This document shows positions 52,601 through 64,000 of a stretch of DNA of 64,000 bases, piece after piece. Where the stretch lies: assembly GCA_947561715.1 (NCBI GenBank), contig OX387204.1, forward strand, positions 1,245,001 to 1,309,000, read 5' to 3'. The notes beneath the pieces were generated by a model. That model did not search any database. It was not told where the DNA came from and saw only the letters and a program-made list of their open reading frames with translations. Source of the stretch: Ascidia mentula (taxonomy: Eukaryota > Chordata > Ascidiacea > Phlebobranchia > Ascidiidae). How positions within the stretch are numbered: the first letter of the stretch is position 1; every line of letters starts with the position of its first letter. The translations under genes were made by a program, and so were the position numbers.

Positions 52601-55600
52601 ACACATCGAATGGATCCTCAAAGTTTGATCGGAAAAGTTTGATTTAAAGCAGGTTTAGGATGTTTTCGTGCTGACATATTTGGTTTTATGCGGGGTCGTG
52701 AGGATGACTTGTGGGATAAGGGTGGTTTTATTGTCTTTGGAGAAGGTGCTTGGGTGGACACCAATGACTCCTATGTCAAAAGCCTAGTTAGGTTAACTGT
52801 AAGGGCAGGTAAATATAACAAAATTAAGTTACTATCATACCGTGTTATTACCACAAAACAAAAAATAAATGTACAGATTTGCCTTCGGACGAGGAAAAAT
52901 ATCGTAACAAGCAATGGAAGCGTCTTCGCTTTTCAATGGAGGGAATATGAACAATTTGAATCGCAAAAATTCTCTCTCTATAATTCCACAACCACACTTA
53001 CGTCACAATACAACGCCACGTCAGATTTGCGCATGCGTCACATGTCTGGCGTTTTGTGCTCTGCAATTTTGATCTCATTAAAAAGTGTCCGCCGGCTTCC
53101 TGGACGCCACTCTGGAATGATCGCCAAATAATCGCACCACTTCCAACGTCACAATTGGGACGTTCTGAATAATGGAACTGGACGTTCCATAAGGAATTGC
53201 GTCGCGTTTCGTGAGACACAATGCGCGAATACGCTCGTAAAGTTAGGCGTGGTAAGAATTGCGCAGCTGTGTGAGGTTGTATTTCACATTTAAACGCGGG
53301 TGTGGGATAATGGCGATTTCCTATATTAGCGTTACTCCCAACAGACGAAATGAACAAGAGAGCAATTGCGAAGATCTAATATTCCCTTTACCACGTTTGA
53401 CGTGCGCACAATTTTGGAACAACGGCAGTTGCCTATTAACGCCACCCAGAGGAAGGCAAATAGGACGTCGGAACATTTGGTAAGCGCAAATAGAAAAATC
53501 ATTCGGTTGCTCTCATAGGTTGAGTTATCGGACTAAAACGTTTTCAGCGATTATAAAAACCACAGACTTTAGTATTTCGAAACTTATGTTTGTCATCCAT
53601 AGTTGTGTAATGCTTGTACTGCTTACGATAAAGAGAAAAAAAGAAGCATTTTCGACTAATTGCTTCTAATTCTTCGAACACAACATTCATTTCTCTGCAT
53701 CCCCGCATGATTTGTTCGTTGGCTCCGGACAACGCCATAAATCGTCTCCATTTCAAGGGGTTTGGAGCGAGGCCAAAGCAAGCAGAGCCCAGAAAATGCG
53801 GGTCATTGTTTTCAGAAAACCCTCTCTCGGAAATAGGAATCCATTAATAGGTTCGAGGTAATTAAAGGTCGCCTTGAACCCCTTGCAACAATTTACGGCT
53901 GCGTATGTTTGCACAAACTTCCAATGTTGCCCCAATATAAAGGTTTATTGGTTGCGACTGAGCCGTGATATCGCCGGATCGCGTAAATATTTTAATCCTT
54001 ACGGTGCAAAATACAACCTGTGTAATATTTCCGCTTGGTACGTTTTTGTATAATTTCAAAATTTACCGTAAAAATTGTTTTGGAAAGTTAAGCAAAAAAA
54101 GTTGAGAACCATGCACTAATGTTCGGGGGATAAATCATGACCTCAAGGTTTTACACAAAACGCTACTCACGGACATGCAGAGAAGATATTATCTGGGAGC
54201 ATGCATGGTTTTGGGCTGGTATAGGGTAATTTTGAGCAAAAGGACTAATATTTGAACAGCCAGTAAATTTGTACTAAACTTACATTATATAAAGAGTTTC
54301 CTCCACTACCAACAAACACAGGGGTCAGACAGTTTGAATTGTAAAAATCGTATACTTGCGTTTGGGTACGCAGTTAGTCATGAGACACAATTTAAAGCCA
54401 TTTCGCGCTGAAGAACACAACCATCGCCAGCACGATCGCAAACAAGGCAATAACGTACCGCAGTTTATAGTCGTGTATTTGAACGTGGTTTTGCCGACTG
54501 TAGGTAAATTGAACGTGCCATATGGGACAAAAGGGTGCCCAGTTCACCATTTCGTTGTTACAGTTTTCCATTGAAATATACTATCACATGTAAAAATGAT
54601 TAAAAAACAGAGAAAAGACCCCGGTTAGCCAAGATTTTTCCAAAGCTGCACTGGACAGCAACGTTTGAAAAGTAAAATTTGTTTAGCATACAGCTTTATG
54701 TCACGCAAGACGAGTCAGATATGGTAGACGACTAGTATTAAAGATATTTGGTTTCTTAAAGTTTCCAATAGCTTGCAAGCCCTAACTGTAGTTTTCCAGT
54801 ATTTAATCTTCTTTGCATATTCCACTTGGAGCTAAACAAGATAGATTGCTAAATAAACCATCGTCCGCCAAACTATAAAATCACAATAAAAAATGGTGGA
54901 TAACAATCATAAACCTTTGTTACGTCACAGTTCCCATTCAGGTGACAAAACAGTTCAGAACATTGTTTGTTGTTTTTTAATCCAAAATGCAATAATTTAT
55001 TTTCCAGTCGAAGCGAAGGCATTTACATCAGACAGGGCGAAAGCATATAAGCGCATTTGTTAACGCTCCAAGGCACAAAACTCCGAATATATATACGTGA
55101 ATGCAATAAGCAAGGACAAATGTCTACAGTACCGTAACGTAAATATGTTGCCCAGACGAATGTTCAAGGGCAGACAACAAGCAAAACAAGCGACAAAACT
55201 AATAGCACCAAATTATGTCACAAAAACCTTTCCAAGTGATTGCACCAGGTTTTCTCGCCTAACAACACGTACAGCAGCGACATACCACCGAAAAGTTACT
55301 GATGTGGTCCAGAATTAGGTTTAAAAATTTGATTTTTTAATTTGGTTTGAAAAATTATTGGTGCAAGCAGCAATGTAAGCTGCCTGCTTGCGAAGTTGCA
55401 CTTGTATTTGTTCGTAAGTTATGTAGAATTGTGTTTGGGAGTATCTGATACTGCAGTACGCATTTGTGGGTAATAGGCGCTGATAAGAGTTTTATGAAAG
55501 AACCCTACACATACAATTGGAAGGTGTAAACGACAATTTCATAACGTGTTGTCACGACAACGGGAGACAAAAGTCGGAATAAAAGTCAGTAAAAGACAAA

Positions 55601-56264
55601 CCACGCTCATTTCAACAACATGTAGTGAAAAGAAAATCCATGTCAACGCCAACATAAAAGTCAATCTTTTGCGAACATACTTGTTATTTGGGTACACAAT
55701 GCCCAACACATCTAAATAAGGACCGCATTTTCACATCGGTGATATAGTTTTTCTGGTACTGCTGAGTATGGACGTGGAAGTGCAAATAGCGATCGAAAGT
55801 TGAATGATGGAATACCACACCGCTCCGGATGTGGAAGACAAGCGAAACGAGAGAGGAGGTGTTCAGTTAATGAAAGGTTTGACCTCTGCCGTCGTGTGCA
55901 AAGTTACTATGACGTGTGTACATACCAGAGCGTAGAAGCAAGTGAAAAATAATAAGGCACTGAATATAGGGCGCAAGAACAACGAAAACACGAATAAAAA
56001 AACTCTTTTTAATAACAGGTTCCACGGATGGCGTTTTTAAAGGCTCCATTGCACGTAAGTGTGAACAAAGTAATGCCATAAATAGAATTGTTGAAATGTA
56101 TTTCTCTGGAATGATGGTTACGCAGCCTTGAGGTTTGAGAGCTTACCAAGCAGGTAATCAGCTTAAGCTTGAGTCTTGATACTTACCAACAATTCAACGC
56201 CAAGCATGGTAAACGAAATACATGAAAACTCGGTAAGAAATATAACCACGCGACAAACACAACA
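52601..56264. other. Poorly assigned region, one possible coding frame
   Basis: The longest plus-strand ATG frame is 52688-53131 (147 codons, starting MRGREDDLWDKGGFIVFGEG). It has no recognisable domain and could be chance. On the minus strand, frames with possible donors occur at 55929-56079 (a hydrophobic stretch with donor GTATGT) and at about 56167-56190 (donor GTAAGT). These may be exons of one minus-strand gene, but I could not join them. Confidence 0.3.
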
Positions 56265-56607
56265 TCAAAATGCTTCAAACGCTCTCATTGGTGCTGCTTG
56301 ATTGTTGTCAAGACAACTGATATCGACAAGACAATAAAACTGACCCGTTTCAAATATACTGGTACACGCCATTTTGAAAAGTATTGAGTTGTCGTCGATC
56401 AACACAGAAACTTGGAAATGGATAAACCACAAATTGAGCATTATTTCTTGTGACTTACGTTCAATAACCAACAGGATATCTTCACAAAACTTTGGACACA
56501 CATAGAGGAATTGTTGAAAAGAAAACGAGCAGTAACACTTTGCTGGTTGTGTTAACGCCTTCCCAGTGTATTTACTAAGATTGATATTCGGCACCGAGCA
56601 AGCAATT
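56265..56607 (-). CDS. Unrecognised minus-strand open frame just after the transporter gene
   Basis: An acceptor (CATTTGTTTTCAG, minus strand) at 56608 opens a continuous frame to TGA at 56265-56267, about 113 codons. It includes YVCPKFCEDILLVIE and LIDDNSILFKMACTSIF, with eight or so cysteines. Within it, a donor (GAAC|GTAAGT) and an acceptor (CCAAG) would remove an in-frame piece, so it may be one exon or two. It begins only about 73 bp after the stop codon of the SLC36-type gene on the same strand, which would suit a downstream operon gene. No ATG lies early in this frame. The product is unknown. Confidence 0.3.
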
Positions 56608-56680
56608 GCTACTCTGAAAACAAATGAACAAGTTTAAAACCATACATGCGAATATCTTATCAAACCTACAGTTAAAAACC

Positions 56681-59600
56681 TCAGCTGGGTATACTGTACG
56701 CATCATCAATAGTTGTGTTTGACGTTGAAAAACCCTCAAGGGTCGCAGATTCGAGTGTAGGATCTTCCGGAGAACCCGGAAGTATTCCCAAGCGTTTGAG
56801 GGAGTCTATGGTGCCGATAATTGTTCTGCAATAAGAAATATTTGAATGGAATGAACTAACGTCTTAAACGATACGGTTGGGATAAAAAGAAATGATACGA
56901 TATTCGGCAGCACGACGATATAATTTTGCTTTACTCACTCCGAATGTACATACATCTATTAGATCGAAGTTACATCCAAAATAACCAAAAAATTACAAAA
57001 ACGGACCTAAATACAAAAATTTGCACTCCTAAAAAGTAAAAAAATGCGAGAGGGTACAAGCAGCTCTTTGCACGCGTGGTATGTTATAAACACCGTTGTT
57101 TTTTATCCATCCTACAGTAAACTTACGCACAAACGCCGACAAAAATGAGCGTGTAGTCAAGAAGTTTCTTCTTGAAAGTCATTTCGCTGAGGAAATAAAA
57201 ACAAAAGAAATTATAAAAATCTTAACAAATAATGTTGGAAAAGTGTTATGTGGAGGCTCCCATCAAATATTAGGCTTAAATTTTAGAATACTATGTATTT
57301 AATTTGTGTTGCATAGTATAGCAAAACAGTGAATATTATTAAAAAGTTTGTGCCCAAGGCAAAGAAAATTCAAACCAAATGTTACCGTAAGCTGAAATAA
57401 TAAATAATTTTATGTACAAAAGGTTAACAGGTTGAAAAGGTATGTCCACGTACAGGAGATTGAATATTGGAGTTTAAGGTCACAGTATTTTAAACTATTG
57501 GTTATCACTTACCTTCGAAATATGCGCATATGGAAGAGAGCGGGCATTATAAACGCTAGAAGACTGCAGCATGTGGCGCCCACTAGTGACATAAGTGTGG
57601 AGAAGGATGGAATAATTAAAACGATGATACCTGTCATGGCAACCATTATAGCTCGCAGTATATTCTGCAAAAAAATCCCAGCATTAAATTGGCAGCAAAA
57701 TTGAAGTGATGATAATTGCATTGGATTTGATAATGGGATTCAAATATTTCTCACTGACAAAACTAAAGACACACAATAGTGAATTTGAATTGGTTGGCAT
57801 CTATACATTGAACACAGAGTCATTAGTAAATATATATATATATGATGAATACTTGGCACTAAAATTATTACAAATCTTTGAAAGCAGATCACAGTAGATA
57901 GTAGAACTGATTGTGTCTAATTAACAATGATCTAAAAACTAGGTTTTTCAAGCAGAGCTGATACCTAAGGCTTAAATTAACAAAAATTACAGATAACTAG
58001 CCATACTGACCCCAGCAATGTATGAGGTAAAGACTCCCTTGCATCTCTTCTCGATGATTTGGACGACAGGAAACATCATCACAGGGTATGTGAAGAACAG
58101 GGAGAAACACAGACACATCTTCACAAGCAACGGAAATATTCCTGAATAAGAAAGAGATGTTTAGTTAGAAAATATCGTTGGAAGATAGGCAACAGTGTAT
58201 AAACATCCTATCAACAATAATTGCAACACATAACAAGCTGGGTTTATTACTCAGCAACAGTACACAAAAAATTTTGTAACACATAACACACTGTTTTCCT
58301 AAATAAAAACTTGGTAATATGTTGTTGCAAACAAACTGTTCTAATAATAAGAATTACAGAAGAATGAGAGACTTACCTTTGCTCACAGTAACATTTTAGG
58401 TAACTTTATGCTAACCACCATACTGGCATTTATACAATACATATTAAATTGAATTTAATGCTTAGAAACAGTATTATTACCGACAATAATAATACGATGA
58501 ATTTTCAATGGAAATTTAAGTTTTACAATCCAGATGTTCATTTATTCATTCATTTTGCCAACAACCACAAATTACATAAGCCTGCACACAGTAAAGAGTT
58601 ACTATTGATATTTAGTGATTCAGACATCTGGACTTATGTGTGCATCGATTAATTATGTTCATAACTGATGATGAATTAAAGGAAACGTATCATATACAAG
58701 GCTGTCGCTGGCCACTTAGCTCTACTTCAAGTGTTGGTAAAGTTTAGTTAATAACCCAGTCATGTGTATTGTTATGTGGCAGGTTTTATTAAAGACCGAA
58801 ACTTGTAGACGGGATACAGCTTTTTCATGACAAGGAAGTACTTTTCGAGACACACATGATATAGTTACTGGATAACCAGACAAATAATAACAGCTACTTC
58901 TTTTAGGTGCCCAATAGTTTCATTGTGCCTTTGCAAGTTGCTGCATCCTAATTACCCTTTGTTTTCTATTCGTGAATTTAAATTTAAAATGAACAAGACA
59001 AACTGCTTCATGTGACACTAAAAGCAATTGTTGTTTCTATAATTTTGAAAATGATCAGAAACATAAACTAGCGAACCTGCTGGAAGGTTGAGTGTGATGA
59101 TAGGATTTGTTGCTGCACCGAATGACTGCAAAGAGATAACAAAATAAAAACTGAAAAATTTGATGTGAACTCATTGATAGAAGTACTCACCATGTAGCCG
59201 CACACTCCAAACACAATATACAAAGTTGTAATCACCAACATGGCCCACTTGAATATGCTGTAATTACAATTACCGATGAAAATGTTACACTAGGTTAAAA
59301 CACATATAATTTTGTCAAACCTCCGGAACTGTGACCTCACGTCCACTGCCATGGAGCCCTCTAGTGACAGAATCATCCCGGCGCCCTATTCACAATTATA
59401 AAGGAAATTTAGGTACATTTTTTTCTGAATTCATCTCTTTTAAACTTTTTAATTTAAAACTAGATTAATGCCATGTTCTTCTCACCTCATAACAATACAC
59501 TGCCATGCCAGCAAAAAATGGAAATCCACTTAAATCCATTTCTTTAGGGTGAACTCTGTCAAACAAAGTCTTTGTAACAAAATTGTCTGTTTAATAGGCA

Positions 59601-62135
59601 AAGTATTTATTTAACTAACATAGTGCTGTTTTTTTAGAGCCAATTTACATTACAAAACCAAGTTTTAAACCAAGATTTACAAAGCAGCATTATGTTGTTT
59701 CACAAAGAAGTTGGCAGCCAAACTAACAAACTATTTTGTTCTGTTAAACTTTCTAAGAAACCAACCTGACTGTGTGAGCATGCTCAAAGTCAAACCAAAA
59801 CACAATGGAGTAAGCGAAAACATTGGCAAAGTCGGCAAATAAACTGCAAAAAAATAAAGTTAAGGGTTTAGGAATCTGAACAAGATGAAGGCAATGTCGT
59901 CAATGGGAAAATAATAATCATACACAAATATGAAATACATCCTGACAAAATTCAGGTGCCAGAAACAGAGCTCCTCCCTAAAGTAAATAGTAAGGCCCAG
60001 AAAACAAACAAAGATATTTACCTGAACAATGCAAGTTTGTGAAGGTGCCTTAAGAAGCAAAGAAAGCACAATGGTAGCATCAATACCAGTAAAACCCAAC
60101 GTTGCAAGTAGGAACCTGGGGGCGTAGTTGGAACATCTTCACCCGTTGCAAGATGTTCGCTCGATGAAAAATATTGCGCAACATTTTCAGTGATAAAAAT
60201 CAAGTAAGCGCAACAAAACCCTACAAAAAGAAACCTGTAATTATTTTGAGCAAAGTCATGTATTTAACAACGTTTACAGAAAATGTTACTGTCACAATTA
60301 TATATTACCCACATACAAATGTCATTAAAGATGTTGAATTGATTACACCAATGGCCACATACCAGTTTGTGAAACAACAATTGCGACATCCACCAATGTT
60401 GCACCAGTACTTCCCATAGCAAAATATCCAACGTCACCATAACCAATATCCTCCACTGACTTTGAATTTGGTTTCTAAAAAAACAGCAAGTCAGTTGTAT
60501 TTTTAATGTTAACTACAACATATGAGTAAGCGTTTCCTATCACTTTGGCTGGGGTCGAGGGTTGTTAGCAGGCAAGCACAGCATCTGTTGAAAATCTGCT
60601 GTTACTGCCTTGTTTCCCAAATAAAGTTAATCAATGTGAATAGTGCAGGAAGGAAGTTAATTTCCACCAGGAGTACTAGATTCATTCTTCTCAAGCAGGG
60701 TTACCATATTTTCATCACTAAAATGGGGGACACTGTGCTGGCCTATCTTTAGTTAGATTAAAACGACCTTCTGTTATTGCAATTGGACTGTTTTAGGTTT
60801 TGTTTCAACAAAAAACTGTTAAAGTAAACCATGATTTTTTTGGATTGTGATTGAATATAGAAGGGGGATTTCCAACACTCTGTGCTGGTTTAAAAATTAG
60901 GTAAAAGTGACGAAGATTTTTGTTTGTAAAACAATGTCAAATTTTATAATACACTCGACTGATTGGAATTTTATATTTTAAATCACTGCCAGGGTTTACT
61001 GAGCCAGGGATACAAACAGTGCAGGCACTGTGCATTATAAAGGTTTATTTAAAACATATTGTCCGTCACATCACAACAGGATTTATGTGGACTGTCCTGG
61101 CAAAGTTTTAGCTTAAGCATGGAAAACATGTTCTCCCAAAGGAGAATGTACTTTAGCCCAAAACCATATTATCTATCTTGAGAATCTCAAGAGACTGGCT
61201 AATGAAAGAGTGCAACATTTATTACATCTATGGGTTCTATGGGTTTATCTATAGCTATCCATGGGTTTGACTGTAATCAATATGTTTATACCTGATCGTT
61301 ACGAGCTAGGATTTTTGTTGTTCTTTTTTCCATTTCCGCTTTGCTCATTCCGTTAGATATCGGCAACATGGGAATCTCAGCATCTGACTTTTGGTCACTC
61401 AATAAGGAACGATATTGTTTCCCCTCCATTTGGTCTTTGCAGTCAATTAGCAGTAACATTGCCTGAACGCTGGAAACAATACAAAGCAAGTTAAGTGTTG
61501 TGAAAAAAACAAAAGATACAAAGCAAGAGACTTTTCAACAGCATCATTAATATTACATTTAGTAGAATATTTTAATACCCTTAACTAATTCCCAAACAGT
61601 AGGTCATGAAATCATTACAGGAAGGACTGCAAAGCATGTTACCATACAGCTGGGAATGTCTAAAGTGTGTGTGAATATTTTGGGAAACCCACATAGAGCT
61701 TCAACATTAGCACATTTCTCCAAGAGAATATTTAGCATGAAAACTATTTTTCGAATGTATTTAATAATGGCCAAAATATCGCTTACTTTACAGTGCAATG
61801 TGGGAATTGTTGTTTCGTAGTGTGGATAAGAAAATCTATATGTTTATTCATAGTGAAAGTATTTTTAAAACTACATTTTCCAACATACCTTAAGTACCCA
61901 ACAAAACTCATTATGAGCGTTCCTTCCAAAATTCCTGCCTACAGAAAAGCATTTGGATTATTTGTTCATAGTCAGTACAATTAAAATTGAAATTAAGGTT
62001 TTTATTTCAACAAAATATACGGCATACCTCTTTGAAGGCATAGGGCAGACCTAAAACTCCTGCGCCGATGAATGAAATAAAAATATTCCCGAAGACTTTC
62101 GTTGTACTTCGGGTTCCAGACCCAGAACCATGCAT
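56681..62135 (-). CDS. SLC36/AVT3-type proton-coupled amino acid transporter, 14 exons
   Basis: Multi-pass transporter of the amino acid/auxin permease superfamily, expected on lysosomal or plasma membrane. Minus-strand exons: 62028-62135, 61889-61938, 61292-61469, 60363-60474, 60022-60220, 59766-59843, 59486-59555, 59321-59385, 59191-59257, 59077-59125, 58011-58141, 57513-57664, 57127-57186 and 56681-56825. All phases join, giving 487 residues. TM1 holds the family signature FISFIGAGVLGLPYAFKEAG. Further matches: VVSQTGFCCAYLIFI (TM3-4), the loop GAGMILSLEGSM after TM6 (family form EGIGMVLPLE), TNPIITLNLPAG, LFFTYPVMMFPVVQIIEKR, and the late helices NILRAIMVAMTGIIVLIIPS and LLDYTLIFVGVCATIIGTID. 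A hydrophilic insert of about 50 residues (KDQMEGKQYRSLLSDQKSD...) sits between TM2 and TM3. The wording is as close to plant and fungal AVT3 as to human SLC36A1-4, so no symbol is given. Substrate is inferred from family only. Confidence 0.88.
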
Positions 62136-62677
62136 TGTTACGTGTTTATTACGTTCTAATTTTAATTATAGTTTTTGCTATAGTCTGAATTTTCAAAATA
62201 AAAACTTGAATCGCAAACGCCAGCTCGTCTGGTCTAATGTAAACCAAAGAAACAGGTTATTCACCTGCCACAACACCTCTGGTGACGTAAAAGAAATTGA
62301 GAAAAAGGGGGACGGTGCTGTCACTTTGAAAAGGAACAGCATAAATTTAAAAGAAAAGAAAAAGCAAGCAAACATGTTAATTGAAAAGTTGGACAAATTA
62401 TTTATAATTTTAATAAATACAGGTATCATTATGTTTGTTTTTACTTGTAAATTGATTTGCTAATTTAGATATGATTGTTTCAAATGTTGAATTATTTTCT
62501 GTTGTACCTGAATTGTTTTATTTAAAAATTTTCATGCATGAGTAAAAACACGTCAAGCGTCAAGTCTCGGGACAATATGTTCTGTGACGTCAGGTAAATT
62601 GAATAGTCTCGGATGCAAACAAGAAAAGTTGCGTAAATTATAAAAATTTATCGCAAATTTTTAACGTTCACAATCAA
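62136..62677. promoter_or_regulatory. Shared promoter between the amino acid transporter and LAMTOR1
   Basis: The two start codons face away from each other with 542 bp between them. A perfect CRE, TGACGTCA, lies at 62585-62592, about 85 bp before the LAMTOR1 ATG. A CACGTC half-match near 62550 is present. No full CLEAR element (GTCACGTGAC, the TFEB site of lysosomal genes) was seen. Confidence 0.6.
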
Positions 62678-63920
62678 ATGGGTTGCTGCAACAGTTGCTT
62701 AGGCAACAGCGACGACGAAAACGTAAGTGGTTTCAATATTTTCATTCATATTTGGTATAAAAGCTTCCATAACTTGCAGGATGAGACAAGACCCATCTTA
62801 CCCAAAGAGGGTACAGGGGTGTCGATTAACAGCACGACTCAGCCCATAATGCCTGCCTTCGACTATGACGACATGACACCCCCTGGAAGTTTGCCAAAAA
62901 ACAAGCATGATGAACAATCAATATTGAGGGGAATCATATCTCAATATAACAAGTTCGTACAACAATAGTAAAGCGTGTTTCAGTGCAATGACAATGATAC
63001 AATCTACCAACTCTGCTACTGACCATACATTTTTGTACAAATATATCTTTTTTCAATATGACCATGTCAGTCAAAAAGCAGATTGGTATCCGTACACAAT
63101 ATGCCTGAGAAGTTTAACAATTTAAAGACTTGAAATTGCCCCAAAACACATATCAAAAAGATTCTTTTTACCCAATGCAACTATGTTAAATTGCACTGTA
63201 AATGCTACACACATCTGTATGCTTTTGGAAGAAGCTTACCATAGTTTAACAGTATGAATTGTTACATATAATTAATAAATGCTCCACCCTGGTAAAAACA
63301 TGTAACACTTTCTTTGGATTGTTGGTTGATTTATGTGTAGACATGGACCATTAAAAGTGTGTTCTTCAAAATAAAGATGTTGCCATTTGAAAGCAAATAT
63401 AATATACAGAAAAACTATATTTGTCAAGCTTCTGTGCGGATTGCAGTAATCTTGTATAAATTTTAAAACATTGAAAAACCATTCGTATTCTTGTGCTTAG
63501 TGATGTTATTGATATTACCTCCTTGGAATCGAAAATTGATGCAGTGGAATATATGAACAGAGTCCAACAATACAAGTAAGAGTGCTTGTAAAAATCCGAT
63601 AAGTTGCAATACAATTAAACATCAGTTATGTGTATGTTGGTGGAAAAAGGGCTTTTCTTGCAAGCATCTTCCAAGAGATGTAGTGCTTATGTTATGTGAA
63701 TTTAGCTACGTCCCTTCATACACTCTCAAAAATTTGAACAGGGTTAATACCTGTCACTTGTTGAATAGTACTGATTTTCTTGTTAAATCTTGGCTGCAGC
63801 CGCAAAGTATCAACTTTAACGAGCGGAACGAGATACAAACAGCCCTCCCTTCACTCAGCTGGAGGAAACCCAGCACTTATTCTCAATGCACCAACTATTT
63901 CCATTAATGATGTCTATCTG
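62678..63920 (+). CDS. LAMTOR1: Ragulator subunit LAMTOR1 (p18), first 4 exons, runs past the window
   Basis: Lipid-anchored scaffold that wraps the other Ragulator subunits on the lysosome and recruits Rag GTPases and mTORC1. Exons seen: 62678-62722, 62780-62952, 63501-63575 and 63800-63920, giving 138 codons; the vertebrate protein has 161, so one more exon is expected beyond a donor at 63921. The start MGCC gives Gly2 for myristoylation and Cys3/Cys4 for palmitoylation. DEQSILRGIISQYN then DVIDITSLES match the family DEQALL...NIIDVS segment. EYMNRVQQY and KVSTLTSGTRYKQPSLHS match the conserved helix and its PSL loop. The acidic, proline-rich linker (residues 16-60) is variable in the family. 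The exon 2 donor, AACAA|GTTCGT, is non-consensus, but phases agree. Confidence 0.88.
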
Positions 63921-64000
63921 GTAAGCATGCTTTTCACAGAGGCTTTTTTAAGATTATAGTGGTAAAATACAGTACGTATATTTTTTGCCAGAAGAGCAGT
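63921..64000. other. LAMTOR1 intron, cut by the window edge
   Basis: Begins with GTAAGC and continues to the end of the window. The last coding exon, expected to encode roughly 25-30 residues, is outside. Confidence 0.6.

Noticed and set aside
53753..53935. Minus-strand peptide with a secretory-signal-like end (MTRIFWALLALASLQTP)
   Set aside because: The frame stops at once after the hydrophobic stretch, and I saw no donor that would rescue it.
62068..62463. 131-codon plus-strand frame in the transporter/LAMTOR1 promoter
   Set aside because: It overlaps exon 1 of the transporter on the other strand, is low-complexity lysine-rich downstream, and has no family match.

Overview
The window is eukaryotic DNA, most likely from an ascidian tunicate of the Ciona type. 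The reasons are AT-rich sequence, compact genes with many short GT-AG introns, and an FGF9/16/20-class fibroblast growth factor gene, the class best known from ascidian embryos. I spliced the genes by hand from donor/acceptor signals, reading-frame phase and remembered family sequences; no alignment was run.

Layout. 0.3-6.4 kb holds a possible terminal exon, an unrecognised lysine-rich protein gene (+), a complete six-exon UBE2K ubiquitin-conjugating enzyme gene (+) and, tail-to-tail with it, a three-exon COX7B-like cytochrome c oxidase subunit gene (-). 6.3-10.1 kb looks like a spliced (+) transcription unit of unknown product. 12.2-20.2 kb is a 187-bp satellite in two arrays, plus a 2.24-kb flank present twice; together they form a nearly identical 3,794-bp tandem duplication. 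21.6-42.7 kb is one (-) strand gene of at least 12 exons for a MICU3-like EF-hand regulator of the mitochondrial calcium uniporter, with introns of about 9.8 kb and 4.8 kb after its second and first exons. A 5.3-kb intergenic region then separates its start from the divergent FGF9/16/20 gene (+, 48.0-51.6 kb, three exons). 52.6-56.6 kb is poorly assigned. 56.7-62.1 kb is a complete 14-exon SLC36/AVT3-type amino acid transporter gene (-), and 62.7 kb to the end is LAMTOR1 (+, runs off the window).

Functional links. COX7B and MICU3 both act at the inner mitochondrial membrane or intermembrane space. The SLC36-type transporter and LAMTOR1 are head-to-head with 542 bp between start codons; both families belong to lysosomal amino-acid sensing upstream of mTORC1. 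The most unusual DNA is the satellite: each 187-bp unit carries two copies of the palindrome AACCGGTT, the Grainyhead/CP2 consensus, giving about 36 copies in 3.5 kb. The CRE palindrome TGACGTCA also occurs at least eleven times in the window, against roughly one expected by chance.
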